The notes under the pieces are model-generated. The model was given only the letters and a program-made list of their open reading frames with translations. It made no database searches and had not been told where the DNA came from. Below, piece by piece: positions 34,416 through 43,945 of a DNA stretch of 64,000 nt (position 1 is the stretch's first letter; each line of letters opens with the position of its first letter). Made by a program: the position numbers and the translations under genes. This stretch comes from G963665545 sp963665545. GTDB taxonomy: Bacteria > Pseudomonadota > Gammaproteobacteria > Xanthomonadales > SZUA-36. Location of the stretch: positions 1-64,000 of the forward strand of contig CAXXKZ010000015.1 of the NCBI GenBank assembly GCA_963665545.2. Direction: 5' to 3'.

Positions 34416-36578
34416 ATGGCTGAAGAAAACCCAAACCAGGCGATCGATGCGGTCTTCGCGTATGGCTGCCCGATGCATCCGCAGGTGATCAACGAGGGGC
34501 CGGGCGATTGCCCCATTTGTGGGATGGCCCTGGAACCTCTGGATGCGGCGGCGGCTATGGACCAGCCCAATAGGGAATTGCTTGATTTCGAACGTCGATT
34601 TCGCGTCTCAGTGGTACTGACCTTGCCGGTGGTGGTTTTGGTGATGGGAAATCACCTGGGCATTGACGTGGATGCGCTGGTGCCTGCAGGGGTGTCAGCC
34701 TGGCTGCAGCTCTTTCTAACCACCCCTGTGGTGGTCTGGTGTGCCCGGCCGTTTTTCGTTCGTGGCCTGGCCTCCGTCGCCAACCGCTCACCCAATATGT
34801 GGACCTTGATCAGCATCGGTACCGCCGCGGCCTTTGTATACAGCCTCGCTGCTCTGTGGGCACCGGGCTGGTTTCCTGACTCAATGCGCGGCGCCGACGG
34901 CTTTGTGCCGGTCTATTTCGAGGCCGCCGCGGTCATCATCTCACTGGTGCTGGTGGGCCAGATACTGGAATTGCGTGCTCGCGAGAAGACGTCGGGTGCG
35001 ATCCGCGCCCTGCTCGATCTCAAGCCACAAAAAGCCATCAGGATTCGTGATGGCCAGGACGAGGAGATCGAGGCAGAGGACATTTCGGTGGCGGACAAAT
35101 TGCGCATTCGCCCGGGCGGCAGGATTCCTGTTGATGGCGTGGTGGTGTCCGGCGCATCCGAGCTCGATGAATCCCTGCTCAGCGGCGAGTCATTGCCGGT
35201 CGAGAAGCATCCCGGCGATGAGGTAACCGGCGGCACAATAAACGTCACCGGCAGCTTCGTTATGGAGGCCCAACGGGTCGGCAGCGACACCGTGCTGGCG
35301 CGCATTGTCGAAATGGTGGCTGCGGCCCAGCGCTCCCGTGCGCCGATTCAGAAATATGCTGATGCCGTTGCGGCCTGGATTGTGCCGCTGGTAATCCTGG
35401 TGTCCGGCGTGTCATTTGTGGCCTGGATGTTATGGGGCGCCGAGCCACGCCTGGCACATGCAGTCATTGCTGCGGTTTCTGTTCTGATTATCGCCTGCCC
35501 CTGCGCCATAGGGCTGGCGACACCGATATCCGTCATGATCGCCATGGGCCGAGGCGCGCAGGCCGGCGTTTTACTCAGAGACGCAGAGGCGTTGGAGTTA
35601 ATGCACAAGGTGGATGCGCTCATTGTCGACAAAACCGGCACCCTGACCGAAGGCCGTCCGTCGTTTACTGACGTGGTTGCAGTAACCCCCGGTGGCGAGG
35701 AAGAAGTGCTCCGCATCGCCGCCAGTCTGGAGCGAGGCAGCGAGCACCCGATCGCGGCTGCCATCATGGCGGCGATGGCAGACAGAGGTATTGAATTGAT
35801 GGCCACCGAGTCATTCAGGGCCACTGTGGGCGAAGGGGTCAGCGGGCAAATTGCGGGCCATGAAGTGTCTCTGGGTAACCACAAGCTGATGCAGCGCCTG
35901 AGTATTCCGGTTCACGCCATCGAAGCTGAAGTTCAGGCTCTGACGGCGCAGGCCAAAACAGTGATGTATATTGCCAAAGATTCCCGCCTGCTGGGCCTGA
36001 TCGCTGTCAGCGATCGGGTCAAGGCCACTGCTGCTGAGGCCATCGGGCAACTGCAGGCGCAAGGCATGCGTGTGATCATGGCCACCGGTGACAATCATGC
36101 TACGGCGATGCATGTCGCCACGGCGGTGGGGATCGACGAAGTGCATGCCGAGATGTCACCGGTTGATAAATTTGAACTGGTAGCCCAACTCAAAGCCGCG
36201 GGCGCAATAGTTGCGATGGCGGGGGATGGCATCAATGATGCGCCCGCGCTGGCCGCCGCAGATGTGGGAATTGCCATGGGCGGCGGCGCCGACGTGGCGG
36301 TGGAATCGGCCGGCATTACCCTGGTCAAAGGTGAACTGACCGGCATTATTCGTGCGCGCAAACTGGCCGCTGCGACGCTGCATAACATCCGCCAAAACCT
36401 GTTTCTCAGCTTCGCTTATAATGCCGCCGGCATCCCGGTCGCCGCCGGGCTTTTCTACGTCTGGCTGGGCTGGCTGTTGTCGCCGATGCTGGCTGCAGCG
36501 GCAATGAGCCTGTCATCGGTCTCGGTCATTGCCAACGCCTTGCGACTAAGGATGGATAAAGTCGTCGATTTGTCGTAA
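34416..36578 (+). CDS. copA: Copper-type heavy-metal translocating P-type ATPase
   Basis: 720-residue P1B ATPase pumping monovalent copper (or silver) out of the cytoplasm. The N-terminus has a YHS-like heavy-metal-binding domain (CPMHPQV...CPICGMALEP, residues 19-43) instead of a GMxCxxC ferredoxin-like domain. The actuator segment SGESLPV, the transmembrane CPC in IIACPCAIGLATP near residue 360, the phosphorylated Asp in DKTGTLTEG near residue 405, the SEHP motif and GDGINDAPALAAADVG near residue 605 are all present, with eight membrane helices. CPC plus a CPxCGM-type N-terminus is common in copper/silver exporters. The symbol is by class. No copper chaperone or CueR is adjacent. Confidence 0.92.
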   Translation: MAEENPNQAIDAVFAYGCPMHPQVINEGPGDCPICGMALEPLDAAAAMDQPNRELLDFERRFRVSVVLTLPVVVLVMGNHLGIDVDALVPAGVSAWLQLFLTTPVVVWCARPFFVRGLASVANRSPNMWTLISIGTAAAFVYSLAALWAPGWFPDSMRGADGFVPVYFEAAAVIISLVLVGQILELRAREKTSGAIRALLDLKPQKAIRIRDGQDEEIEAEDISVADKLRIRPGGRIPVDGVVVSGASELDESLLSGESLPVEKHPGDEVTGGTINVTGSFVMEAQRVGSDTVLARIVEMVAAAQRSRAPIQKYADAVAAWIVPLVILVSGVSFVAWMLWGAEPRLAHAVIAAVSVLIIACPCAIGLATPISVMIAMGRGAQAGVLLRDAEALELMHKVDALIVDKTGTLTEGRPSFTDVVAVTPGGEEEVLRIAASLERGSEHPIAAAIMAAMADRGIELMATESFRATVGEGVSGQIAGHEVSLGNHKLMQRLSIPVHAIEAEVQALTAQAKTVMYIAKDSRLLGLIAVSDRVKATAAEAIGQLQAQGMRVIMATGDNHATAMHVATAVGIDEVHAEMSPVDKFELVAQLKAAGAIVAMAGDGINDAPALAAADVGIAMGGGADVAVESAGITLVKGELTGIIRARKLAAATLHNIRQNLFLSFAYNAAGIPVAAGLFYVWLGWLLSPMLAAAAMSLSSVSVIANALRLRMDKVVDLS

Positions 36579-36612
36579 AAAGCTTGTTTGGTCCGTCTTT
36601 GCAGGTGATTGA

Positions 36613-37833
36613 ATGCAAGAGATTCCTGAGCAGCAACACCCCGGCCCGCTGAGCGGGATTCGCGTTCTTGAAGTCGGCCAGTTGCTGGCCGGGCCGTTTG
36701 TCGGCTGCATCCTGGGCTACTACGGCGCCGAGGTCATCAAGGTCGAACCGCCTGGCGATGGCGATCCCCTGCGGCAATGGCGCGAAATCGACGCCGACGG
36801 CACCTCGTATTGGTGGCGCAGCCTGGCCCGCAACAAGAAGTGCATCACGGCCAATCTGAGAATCGTGGAGGGCCGTGAGCTGGTCGCCAGATTGGCGAGC
36901 CGGTGTGATGTGCTGGTGGAAAACTTCAGGCCCGGGGTAATGGAAAAGTGGGGCCTGGGGCCGGACGACCTGCGGCCGGAGAACGAAGGCCTGATCTATG
37001 CGCGTATCTCGGGCTATGGGCAGGATGGTCCTTATTCGAGCCGCCCTGGTTTCGCCTCGGTTTGTGAGGGGGTGGGCGGCTTGCGTTACGTCAACGGTTA
37101 CCCGGGCGATAAGCCGGTGCGGGCCAACCTGAGCCTGGGTGATTCGCTGGCGGGACTATACACCGCCCTGGGCATCGTGATGGCCTGCCTGCACCGCGAG
37201 CGCCAACCGGATCACCAGGGGCAGGTCGTGGATGTGGCCCTGTATGAAGCAGTATTCAATATGCTCGAAGGCGTGGTGCCTGAATTTTCCGGCGCCGGGG
37301 TCATTCGGGGCCCCTCGGGGTCTACGATTACCGGTATTGTCCCCACCAACACCTACCAATGTGCGGATGGCAAGTATATCGTGATTGGCGCTAACGCCGA
37401 TTCGATTTTTCAGCGCTTGTGTACCGCCATGGGCCGCAATGATATGGCCGCCGACCCCAGGTTGACGGGAAATGCCGGCCGTGTGAAACACGAAGCCGAA
37501 GTTGATGGTGCAGTGGCCGGCTGGGTCGCCACGCTGGATTCAGAACAGGTGCTCGAGGCATTGCGCGAGGCCCGTGTGCCGGGTGGGGCCATCTACAGCG
37601 TTGCCGACATGAAGGCCGACCCCCATTTCAACGCCCGCGGCTTGTTTGAAGAAGTCGAAATCAACGGCCGCAAGCTCGACATACCCGCGCTGTCGCCCAG
37701 GTTCAGCGCAACACCCGGGCAGACCCGTTGGCCGGGTGGCGACATGGGCGCATACAACCGGGAGATATATGGCGAGCTACTGGGCCTGACGGATGAAGAC
37801 ATCACCAGGCACCAGTCCAAAGGCGTCATATAG
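36613..37833 (+). CDS. Class III CoA-transferase (CaiB/BaiF family)
   Basis: 406 residues. Family III CoA transferases move CoA between carboxylic acids through an aspartyl-anhydride intermediate. The catalytic Asp is Asp177 in NLSLGDSLAGLYTALG. The opening GIRVLEVGQLLAGPFVGCILGYYGAEVIKVE is diagnostic (shown here only for the first residues, 15-45), as is ENFRPGVMEKWGLG near residue 104. Acyl groups are unknown; formyl-, carnitine-, succinyl- and mesaconyl-CoA transferases all look alike. Start ATG with GTGATTG ahead; weak ribosome site. It is followed after two bases by chaC, so the two may be co-transcribed. Confidence 0.9.
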   Translation: MQEIPEQQHPGPLSGIRVLEVGQLLAGPFVGCILGYYGAEVIKVEPPGDGDPLRQWREIDADGTSYWWRSLARNKKCITANLRIVEGRELVARLASRCDVLVENFRPGVMEKWGLGPDDLRPENEGLIYARISGYGQDGPYSSRPGFASVCEGVGGLRYVNGYPGDKPVRANLSLGDSLAGLYTALGIVMACLHRERQPDHQGQVVDVALYEAVFNMLEGVVPEFSGAGVIRGPSGSTITGIVPTNTYQCADGKYIVIGANADSIFQRLCTAMGRNDMAADPRLTGNAGRVKHEAEVDGAVAGWVATLDSEQVLEALREARVPGGAIYSVADMKADPHFNARGLFEEVEINGRKLDIPALSPRFSATPGQTRWPGGDMGAYNREIYGELLGLTDEDITRHQSKGVI

Positions 37834-37835
37834 GC

Positions 37836-38357
37836 GTGGATGACATGTGGATATTCGGCTACGGCTCGCTCATCTGGCGTGCGGATTTTCCCTACCTGGA
37901 GTCGCGTCCGGCCTTCATCCGCCACTGGTCGCGGCGATTTTGGCAAGGCTCCACCGACCACCGTGGTGTTCCTGGCGCACCGAGCCGAGTGGTGACCCTG
38001 ATTGAGTCTGCTGACGAGACCTGCTGGGGCCGCGCGTACAGGGTCGATCCCGCCAGTGGCGGTGCGGTGCTTGATCATCTGGACTATCGTGAAAAAGGCG
38101 GTTATGAGCGGCTTGAACTGGAGGTCTATTTCAACCCGACCGATTGCGTGGTGGGGTTGACGTATCACGCCACCGCCGAAAATCCGGACTTCCTCGGCCG
38201 GGCGAGCAGCGTGGCCATCGTCGCCCAGATACGCGATGCAACCGGTCCAAGTGGCGCCAATATTGAATACCTCTTCAAATTGGATGAGGCGCTGATACAG
38301 ATGGGGGCAGTCGACCCGCATGTCAGTGAGTTGGCGGCCTTGTTGCGAGCAGACTGA
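37836..38357 (+). CDS. ChaC-like gamma-glutamylcyclotransferase
   Basis: 173 residues. Glutathione-specific gamma-glutamylcyclotransferase fold, releasing 5-oxoproline and Cys-Gly from glutathione. The substrate-binding FGYGSLIW near residue 8 and the catalytic Glu in LDYREKGGYER near residue 88 are present. The annotated start is GTG at 37836, two bases after the preceding stop; the ATG at 37845 (MWIFGYGS) is equally good and closer to typical ChaC starts. Cytoplasmic. It could pair functionally with 5-oxoprolinase-type enzymes, but only a broken hydantoinase/oxoprolinase relative is in the window. Confidence 0.9.
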   Translation: MDDMWIFGYGSLIWRADFPYLESRPAFIRHWSRRFWQGSTDHRGVPGAPSRVVTLIESADETCWGRAYRVDPASGGAVLDHLDYREKGGYERLELEVYFNPTDCVVGLTYHATAENPDFLGRASSVAIVAQIRDATGPSGANIEYLFKLDEALIQMGAVDPHVSELAALLRAD

Positions 38358-38423
38358 CCTAAAATCTCTTTGTACCGCCGACCATTCGATTTAGACTGAT
38401 AAGCCCTGAGCAACAACAAGGCA

Positions 38424-38672
38424 ATGATGATGAGTGACTTTGATAATCTGGCTGAAGAGCTGAAACAACTGCGCGACGAACTGGCGCTGAAGATGCACCT
38501 GGCATCGATGGAAGCGCGTGATGAATGGCACGAACTGGAAAAAAAGTGGAAGCATTTTTCGACTGAGGCGGACTTTGAACGCAGCGCTGAGGGACTGGGC
38601 GACGCCATGAGTCACCTGGGCGATGAACTCAAGAAAAGTTATACGCGAATCAAGGCCGCGATCAACGGCTGA
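38424..38672 (+). CDS. Small helical protein of unknown function
   Basis: 82 residues, highly charged and almost entirely predicted alpha-helical by composition: EELKQLRDELALKMHLASME, then a Trp-containing amphipathic stretch ending ELKKSYTRIKAAING. There are no cysteines and no signal peptide. Heptad-like Leu spacing suggests a coiled coil. Three Met codons begin the frame (38424, 38427, 38430). I do not recognise the family; small proteins of this kind are common in Gammaproteobacteria. It sits between chaC and an M20 peptidase gene, each with short gaps. Confidence 0.7.
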   Translation: MMMSDFDNLAEELKQLRDELALKMHLASMEARDEWHELEKKWKHFSTEADFERSAEGLGDAMSHLGDELKKSYTRIKAAING

Positions 38673-38706
38673 AAAGACTCACTGACAAGCAACATGGGAA
38701 ATTCTG

Positions 38707-40158
38707 ATGATTTTTAAACGTTCGGTTCCATTCTTGGTATTGCTCTTCACATTATTGCTTGGCACCTCGGCGACGATGGCCGATGGTGCGGCCGCCAGTG
38801 AAGCCGCCCGGGTGGCGGCCAGGGGGCTGGGCGAGCAAATCCAGGAATGGTCCATGCAGTTATGGGAATTCTCGGAAATCGCCCTGCGCGAGCACAAGTC
38901 GGCTGCCCTGCTGGCCGCTGCCCTGGAGGGCGAGGGCTTTACTGTCGAGCGCGGCGTTGCCGGAATGCCCACCGCCTTCATCGCCGAATGGGGCAGCGGC
39001 CGGCCTATTATCGGCATTACGGCCGAATATGATGCGCTGCCCAACATCGGCAACGACCCGGTGCCCAGGCGCCAGGAACGCCTGGATGGAAATCCGCACG
39101 GTCACGGTTGCGGGCACAATCTGTTTGGGGCCGGCTCTACCGGCGCTGCGATTGCCCTGAAGCGGGCAATGCAGGCTGGCCTGGTCAGCGGCACCATTCG
39201 GTTGTACGGCTCGCCAGCTGAGGAAACGGTCATAGGCAAGGTTTATATGGCCAACGCTGGGGTATTTGATGACCTCGACGCCGCGCTCGACTGGCACCCC
39301 CTGACGGCAACCGCCGTGATGAACGAAACCGGCCAGGCGATGAACAATTTCGCGGTTGAGTTTTTCGGTAAAGCATCCCACGGCGCGGTGGACCCCTGGA
39401 ATGGGCGCAGTGCGCTGGACGCGGTGGAATTGATGAGTGTTGCGATGAACATGATGCGCGAGCACATCGAGCCCAGTGCACGAATTCACAGCGTGATCAC
39501 CAGCGGTGGTGAAGCGCCAAATGTCGTGCCGGCCTACGCGCGGGTCTGGTATTACCTGCGCGACAGTGACCGTATACGGCTGGAAAAAAACTATGAGTGG
39601 GTCATGGAAATTGCCGCCGCAGCGGCGCAGGCCACCCAGACAACGCACAAAGTGACTTTAATGACGGGCGTGCATGAAATGTTGTTGAACCGGCCGTTGC
39701 AGGAGGCCATGCAACGGAACCTGGAGGCCATTGGCGCGCCGGAATATAGTGAGGCCGACCAGACGTTTGCGCGTGATTTGCAGGCATTTCTTGGCAAGGA
39801 AACGGTAGGCATAGCCGAAGGAATTGACCCATTAATGGACGACCCAGGCCCGGTTTCAGGGGGTTCCACCGATGTCGCGGAAATCAGCTGGAAAGTGCCT
39901 ACGGTGTCACTTTTGGTGGCCTCTGCCGGCTCGAACCTGCCCTGGCACAGCTGGGCGACCTCAGCGAGTCATGGCCGCCCGGGATCCGCGGTCTCGGCGC
40001 AGATTGCCGCACAGGTGCTGGCCGCCATGGCCATGGACCTGATGACCCAGCCGGCTCTGGTCGAAGCTGCACAGGCCTACCATCGGGAGAAAACCGGCGG
40101 CAAGCCCTACGTCTCCCCAATTCCAGTTGACCAGAAACCGCCCTTGCCCGAAGACTGA
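38707..40158 (+). CDS. Secreted M20-family amidohydrolase (AbgB-like)
   Basis: 483 residues starting with a signal peptide (KRSVPFLVLLFTLLLGTSATMADG). M20D amidohydrolase of the aminobenzoyl-glutamate hydrolase / amidohydrolase group, cutting an N-acyl or peptide amide with two metal ions. GITAEYDALPNIG near residue 105, GHGCGHNLFGAG near residue 135 with the metal Cys/His, PAEETVIGK near residue 175, and the dimerisation-domain segment FFGKASHGAVDPWNGRSALDA near residue 220 are family marks. AbgB works with AbgA in E. coli; no such partner is here, and the export signal differs from AbgB. Complete. Confidence 0.88.
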   Translation: MIFKRSVPFLVLLFTLLLGTSATMADGAAASEAARVAARGLGEQIQEWSMQLWEFSEIALREHKSAALLAAALEGEGFTVERGVAGMPTAFIAEWGSGRPIIGITAEYDALPNIGNDPVPRRQERLDGNPHGHGCGHNLFGAGSTGAAIALKRAMQAGLVSGTIRLYGSPAEETVIGKVYMANAGVFDDLDAALDWHPLTATAVMNETGQAMNNFAVEFFGKASHGAVDPWNGRSALDAVELMSVAMNMMREHIEPSARIHSVITSGGEAPNVVPAYARVWYYLRDSDRIRLEKNYEWVMEIAAAAAQATQTTHKVTLMTGVHEMLLNRPLQEAMQRNLEAIGAPEYSEADQTFARDLQAFLGKETVGIAEGIDPLMDDPGPVSGGSTDVAEISWKVPTVSLLVASAGSNLPWHSWATSASHGRPGSAVSAQIAAQVLAAMAMDLMTQPALVEAAQAYHREKTGGKPYVSPIPVDQKPPLPED

Positions 40159-40178
40159 TCAGCGGCACCGGTCACCGC

Positions 40179-41180
40179 GTGCAATTGCAAGAGCTGAGCG
40201 ATCGCCTCGGGCCATTCTGCAAGGCCCACTACCCAGATGGGTCGGCCAGGGTCTTTGACGTCGTTAAGATGCGCGGCCACGCGGGCTTTGCTTACGGTTT
40301 TCGGGTTGAAATCGGCGAAGTTGTTGACTCCTGGTTTATTCGCCTGCCGCCACCCAACGTGAAGTGGAGGGGGACGGCTGATGTGCTGCGCCAAGTGACA
40401 GTGCTCAAGGCCCTGGATGGCAGCGACGTGCCCCACTGTTCAGTGCAGTGGTCTGGCGATGACCTGGGGTGGTTCGGCTGCCCCTATTTTATTGTGCCCT
40501 GGCTGGAAGGCGATGTGCTGCGGCTCGGAGACGGGGAATGGGGCGCTGAATTAAGTCCGGAATTACGCCATGCGCTGGGCGTGCAAGCCATTCAGGCGAT
40601 GGCAGGCATTCATGACATCGATATCTGCAAAGTGGCCTATTTGGGCCAGACGCGCCGTTTCGAGGACGACATTGTCCATTGGGACCGTTTCTATGAACGC
40701 TGCGCCGACCCCGAGCGGCTCCGAGATATCCCACAAGTTCGGCAGAAGTTGCTGAATCATATACCATCCGATGCCAGGATTGGCGTCTTTCATGGAGATT
40801 TTCAGACCGGTAATTTGTTTTGCTCGCCGGATGCGCGCTTGCTGGCTGTAATTGACTTCGAGCTGTGTGGCATCGGCGCCGTTCTCAATGATCTGGGATG
40901 GATGGCTACATTCTGTGACTCAAATGCCTGGGTCACAGGCAGCGAAGTGAATTCCGAATTTTTGGACCCCGATATTTTGGTCAACATGTACCGTCACGAA
41001 TGCGGTCATTCGGTGGCGGACATCGAATGGTTCCGTGCGCTCGCAGCGTACAAGTTTTCAATCATTACCGGTTTTAACCTTGCGCTCCATCGGCGTGGCA
41101 AGCGCCCTGACCCGTTGTGGGAAAAGTTCAAAGGCTCAATGACTTCACTGGTCGATCGTGCAAACGAGTTGCTTGGCTAG
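40179..41180 (+). CDS. Aminoglycoside phosphotransferase (APH)-fold kinase
   Basis: 333 residues. Protein-kinase-like APH family. The catalytic loop GVFHGDFQTGNLF near residue 207 (Asp and downstream Asn) and the metal-binding Asp in AVIDFELCGIG near residue 229 are clear; the N-terminal lobe is weakly conserved. Substrates range from aminoglycosides to sugars, choline and homoserine. Since thrB is missing from the thr operon, a ThrB2-like homoserine kinase role is conceivable but nothing here specifically supports it. Start GTG at 40179. It is followed by an IR repeat. Confidence 0.8.
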   Translation: MQLQELSDRLGPFCKAHYPDGSARVFDVVKMRGHAGFAYGFRVEIGEVVDSWFIRLPPPNVKWRGTADVLRQVTVLKALDGSDVPHCSVQWSGDDLGWFGCPYFIVPWLEGDVLRLGDGEWGAELSPELRHALGVQAIQAMAGIHDIDICKVAYLGQTRRFEDDIVHWDRFYERCADPERLRDIPQVRQKLLNHIPSDARIGVFHGDFQTGNLFCSPDARLLAVIDFELCGIGAVLNDLGWMATFCDSNAWVTGSEVNSEFLDPDILVNMYRHECGHSVADIEWFRALAAYKFSIITGFNLALHRRGKRPDPLWEKFKGSMTSLVDRANELLG

Positions 41181-41224
41181 CAACCCCGTCAAATGCACCG
41201 TCCTCCCGGACAAGTGACGAGTAT

Positions 41225-41374
41225 CGTCATCCCGGACAAGCGTAGCGCGATCCGGGACCTATTGGGTGCTGGGTAGAATGAGCGCCGGTCAGCTCCATGA
41301 ATGGCTGATGTCACCGTTTCGCAGTGACAACACTGCCGAGGCACTATGGGTCCCGGGTCAAGCCCGGGATGACG
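41225..41374. repeat. Inverted-repeat intergenic element (different family)
   Basis: The ends are inverted: cgtcatcccgg at 41225-41235 and its complement in ccgggatgacg at 41364-41374. Internal pairs are of the tcccgga / tccggga type. It lies between the 3' ends of the APH-fold kinase gene and the convergent carboxyltransferase gene, 206 bases in all. The sequence resembles the cgtcatcccgg intergenic elements seen in many Proteobacteria. It does not share the CA-N-GGA-TG hairpin tips of the IS-target repeat. Confidence 0.65.
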
Positions 41375-41386
41375 TTTTGAAGTTAT

Positions 41387-42958
41387 CTACCAGGTATCCA
41401 CAAAATTCCGCTTGCCGTGCTTGTTTTCGCGTCCATTTAACGCACTGTCCAACGCATTGAGAATTACATTGCGCGTATCAGCTGGATCAATCACAGCGTC
41501 AACCTCAAGGTAAGTGGCCGCCTCCGTTGCTTTGCCTATCTCATACATTCTGGCCAGCAGCGTTTCGAACAGCGCCTCGCGCTCTTCTTCGCTGGAACAG
41601 GCTTCGAGTTCGCGACGGTAGCCCAATCGCACCGAGCCCTCCAGCCCCATCGCGCCGATTTCGCCGGTCGGCCAGATCGCGGTGTAGACCGGGTCGTGAA
41701 AACTGCCGCCGCACATCGACATCGCGCCCAGACCATAGCCCTTACGCATGATGATGGCGACCAGCGGTACGGAAATATTGGCGCCGACCACGAACATGCT
41801 GGACATGCGTCGCACGGCGGCCTGGGTTTCGCTTTCGGGCCCGACCAGAAAGCCTGGTGTATCGGTCAGCGACACCAAGGGAATATCGAAGGCATCACAC
41901 AGCTGCATGAAGCGCGCGCCTTTCTCGGCGGCCTCCGCATCGACGGTACCACCGAGCTGCTGGCAGTCATTGACGATCAGTCCCAGCGGTCGGCCCTCGA
42001 TACGCATAAACCCGGTCACGAGGCCGCGACCGTAGGCGCGCCGCAACTCAAGGAAAGTGCCCTTGTCGGCCAGGATTTCAATCACCTTGCGTACCGGGTA
42101 TCGCCAGCGCCGATCCGGTGGCAGGATGTCGCGCAGCATGGCCTGATCCGCACAAGCCCAATCTTCCAGCCGGCCCTGAAAGTAGCCTAACACCTGCTTG
42201 GCGAGGCGGGTCGCCTCAGCCTCATCTTCGGCCAGCAGATCAATCACCCCATTTTCGGTCTGGACTTTCGTGGGGCCTATTTCCTGTGGCTCAAAGCTTC
42301 CCAGTCCGCCGTATTCGATCATGGCCGGCCCAGCCATTCCGATCCATGAATCGCGGGTCACTATGGTGATATCGGCGCATCCAAAAAACACCGCGTTTCC
42401 CGCAAAACAATAACCATTATTCACGGCGATGCGCGGCACAATACCGCTCAGCCGCGCAAAAGTGGAAAAGGACCTGACATAGAGCCCGGCAATACGTGTC
42501 GTGACATCCGTATCACCCGGCCTGCCCCCGCCCCCCTCGGTATACATGATCACCGGCAGTGCGTAGTGTTCCGCCAGCTCGAAAATCCGGTCCAGTTTAT
42601 CGTGGTGATAAAATCCCTGCGTGCCCGCCAGCACCGAGTAGTCGTCGATCGCCACGGCGATCCGGCATTGTGGCGCACCAAAAAGACCGGCGTTCACAGT
42701 ACCGGTACCGGTAATGACCCCGTCGGCAGCGGTATTGAGCTGCAGATCCTCAACTTCCCGCCGGCTGCGCTGCGCCGCCACCGCCAGTTGCCCATATTCC
42801 ATCCAGCTCCCGTCATCCACCAAATCCGCCAGATTCTCCCGCGCGGTCCGGCACCCCTTGGCGTGGCGCTTCTGCGCCGCGTCGCTTCTAAGCTCGTCCA
42901 GCGTCTTGGCAATCCGTTCATGCAATTGCGCCAATTCGGTCCTGATTTCGTCGCTCAT
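41387..42958 (-). CDS. Acyl-CoA carboxylase, carboxyltransferase subunit
   Basis: 523 residues from the ATG at 42958; a TTG four codons upstream is less likely. Carboxyl-transferase domain of the propionyl-/methylcrotonyl-/geranyl-CoA carboxylase beta class: it moves CO2 from biotin to an acyl-CoA. RTARENLADLVDDGSW at the N-terminus, TEGGGGRPGDTDV near residue 140, TDTPGFLVGPESE near residue 365 and MRKGYGLGAMSMCGG near residue 405 are typical. Length matches a single-chain beta subunit with both N and C halves. No biotin-carboxylase/BCCP subunit gene is in the window, so the holoenzyme partner must be elsewhere. Confidence 0.88.
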   Translation of the reverse strand: MSDEIRTELAQLHERIAKTLDELRSDAAQKRHAKGCRTARENLADLVDDGSWMEYGQLAVAAQRSRREVEDLQLNTAADGVITGTGTVNAGLFGAPQCRIAVAIDDYSVLAGTQGFYHHDKLDRIFELAEHYALPVIMYTEGGGGRPGDTDVTTRIAGLYVRSFSTFARLSGIVPRIAVNNGYCFAGNAVFFGCADITIVTRDSWIGMAGPAMIEYGGLGSFEPQEIGPTKVQTENGVIDLLAEDEAEATRLAKQVLGYFQGRLEDWACADQAMLRDILPPDRRWRYPVRKVIEILADKGTFLELRRAYGRGLVTGFMRIEGRPLGLIVNDCQQLGGTVDAEAAEKGARFMQLCDAFDIPLVSLTDTPGFLVGPESETQAAVRRMSSMFVVGANISVPLVAIIMRKGYGLGAMSMCGGSFHDPVYTAIWPTGEIGAMGLEGSVRLGYRRELEACSSEEEREALFETLLARMYEIGKATEAATYLEVDAVIDPADTRNVILNALDSALNGRENKHGKRNFVDTW

Positions 42959-43075
42959 TCGATGTCTCAATTAAACAAAGCGCCAATATACAGCAGCCAC
43001 TCTCAGAAGTTGATCTGAATATGGGTATGGTGCCGTCAAAAAGGTAGAATAACGGTTTTTGACGGAACACTCCCC

Positions 43076-43930
43076 ATGGCCGAACAGCGTTTTAGCGGTA
43101 CCGATAAATATGTCGCCACCGAAGACCTCTCCACTGCGGTCAACGCGGCCGTGACCTTGGGCCGACCGATACTGATCAAGGGCGAGCCCGGCACCGGCAA
43201 AACCCAATTGGCCGAAGAGGTGGCCCACAGCCTTGATCGGCCTCTGCTGGAGTGGCACATCAAGTCCACCACCAAGGCCCAGCAGGGCCTTTATGAGTAC
43301 GATGCAGTGGCCCGCTTGCGCGACTCGCAATTGGGTGATGAACGGGTGCACGACATTCAGAATTACATCATCAAGGGTCCCATGTGGGAAGCCTTCGAGC
43401 AGGATGTGCAACCGGTGTTGCTGATTGATGAAATTGACAAGGCCGACATTGAATTTCCCAATGATCTGCTGCGAGAACTCGACCGCATGGAGTTCTATGT
43501 CTACGAAACGCATGAGACTGTGGTGGCCAATCACCGACCGATTATTATCATCACCTCCAACAACGAGAAAGAATTGCCCGATGCATTCCTGCGCCGTTGT
43601 TTTTTCCACTACATCCGTTTTCCGGATGCCGACACCATGACCGATATCGTTGAGGTTCATTACCCTGGGCTCAAGAAGGAACTGCTCAGCGAGGCCCTCA
43701 ATGCCTTTTATAAACTGCGGGATGTGCCAGGGCTGAAGAAAAAACCCTCCACCTCGGAACTGCTCGACTGGATCAAGCTGCTGCTGGCCGAGGATGTCTC
43801 CGCTGAAGTGCTGGCCAGCGATGATCGCCGCACGGTTTTGCCGCCGCTGCACGGGGCACTGTTGAAGAACGAACAGGATGTGCATCTGTTCGAACGGCTG
43901 ATTTTTCTGAATCAGAGGCATAACCGCTAG
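43076..43930 (+). CDS. MoxR-family AAA+ ATPase
   Basis: 284 residues. Walker A GEPGTGKTQ near residue 40, Walker B VLLIDEIDKAD near residue 118, sensor 1 TSNNEKELPDAFLRRC near residue 160. MoxR ATPases are chaperone-like remodelers that work with a VWA-domain partner to insert metals or mature protein complexes. That partner is the next gene, 15 bases downstream. No client (for example a CO dehydrogenase or methanol dehydrogenase) lies nearby. Cytoplasmic. Confidence 0.92.
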   Translation: MAEQRFSGTDKYVATEDLSTAVNAAVTLGRPILIKGEPGTGKTQLAEEVAHSLDRPLLEWHIKSTTKAQQGLYEYDAVARLRDSQLGDERVHDIQNYIIKGPMWEAFEQDVQPVLLIDEIDKADIEFPNDLLRELDRMEFYVYETHETVVANHRPIIIITSNNEKELPDAFLRRCFFHYIRFPDADTMTDIVEVHYPGLKKELLSEALNAFYKLRDVPGLKKKPSTSELLDWIKLLLAEDVSAEVLASDDRRTVLPPLHGALLKNEQDVHLFERLIFLNQRHNR

Positions 43931-43945
43931 GCGAGGCTGGCGACG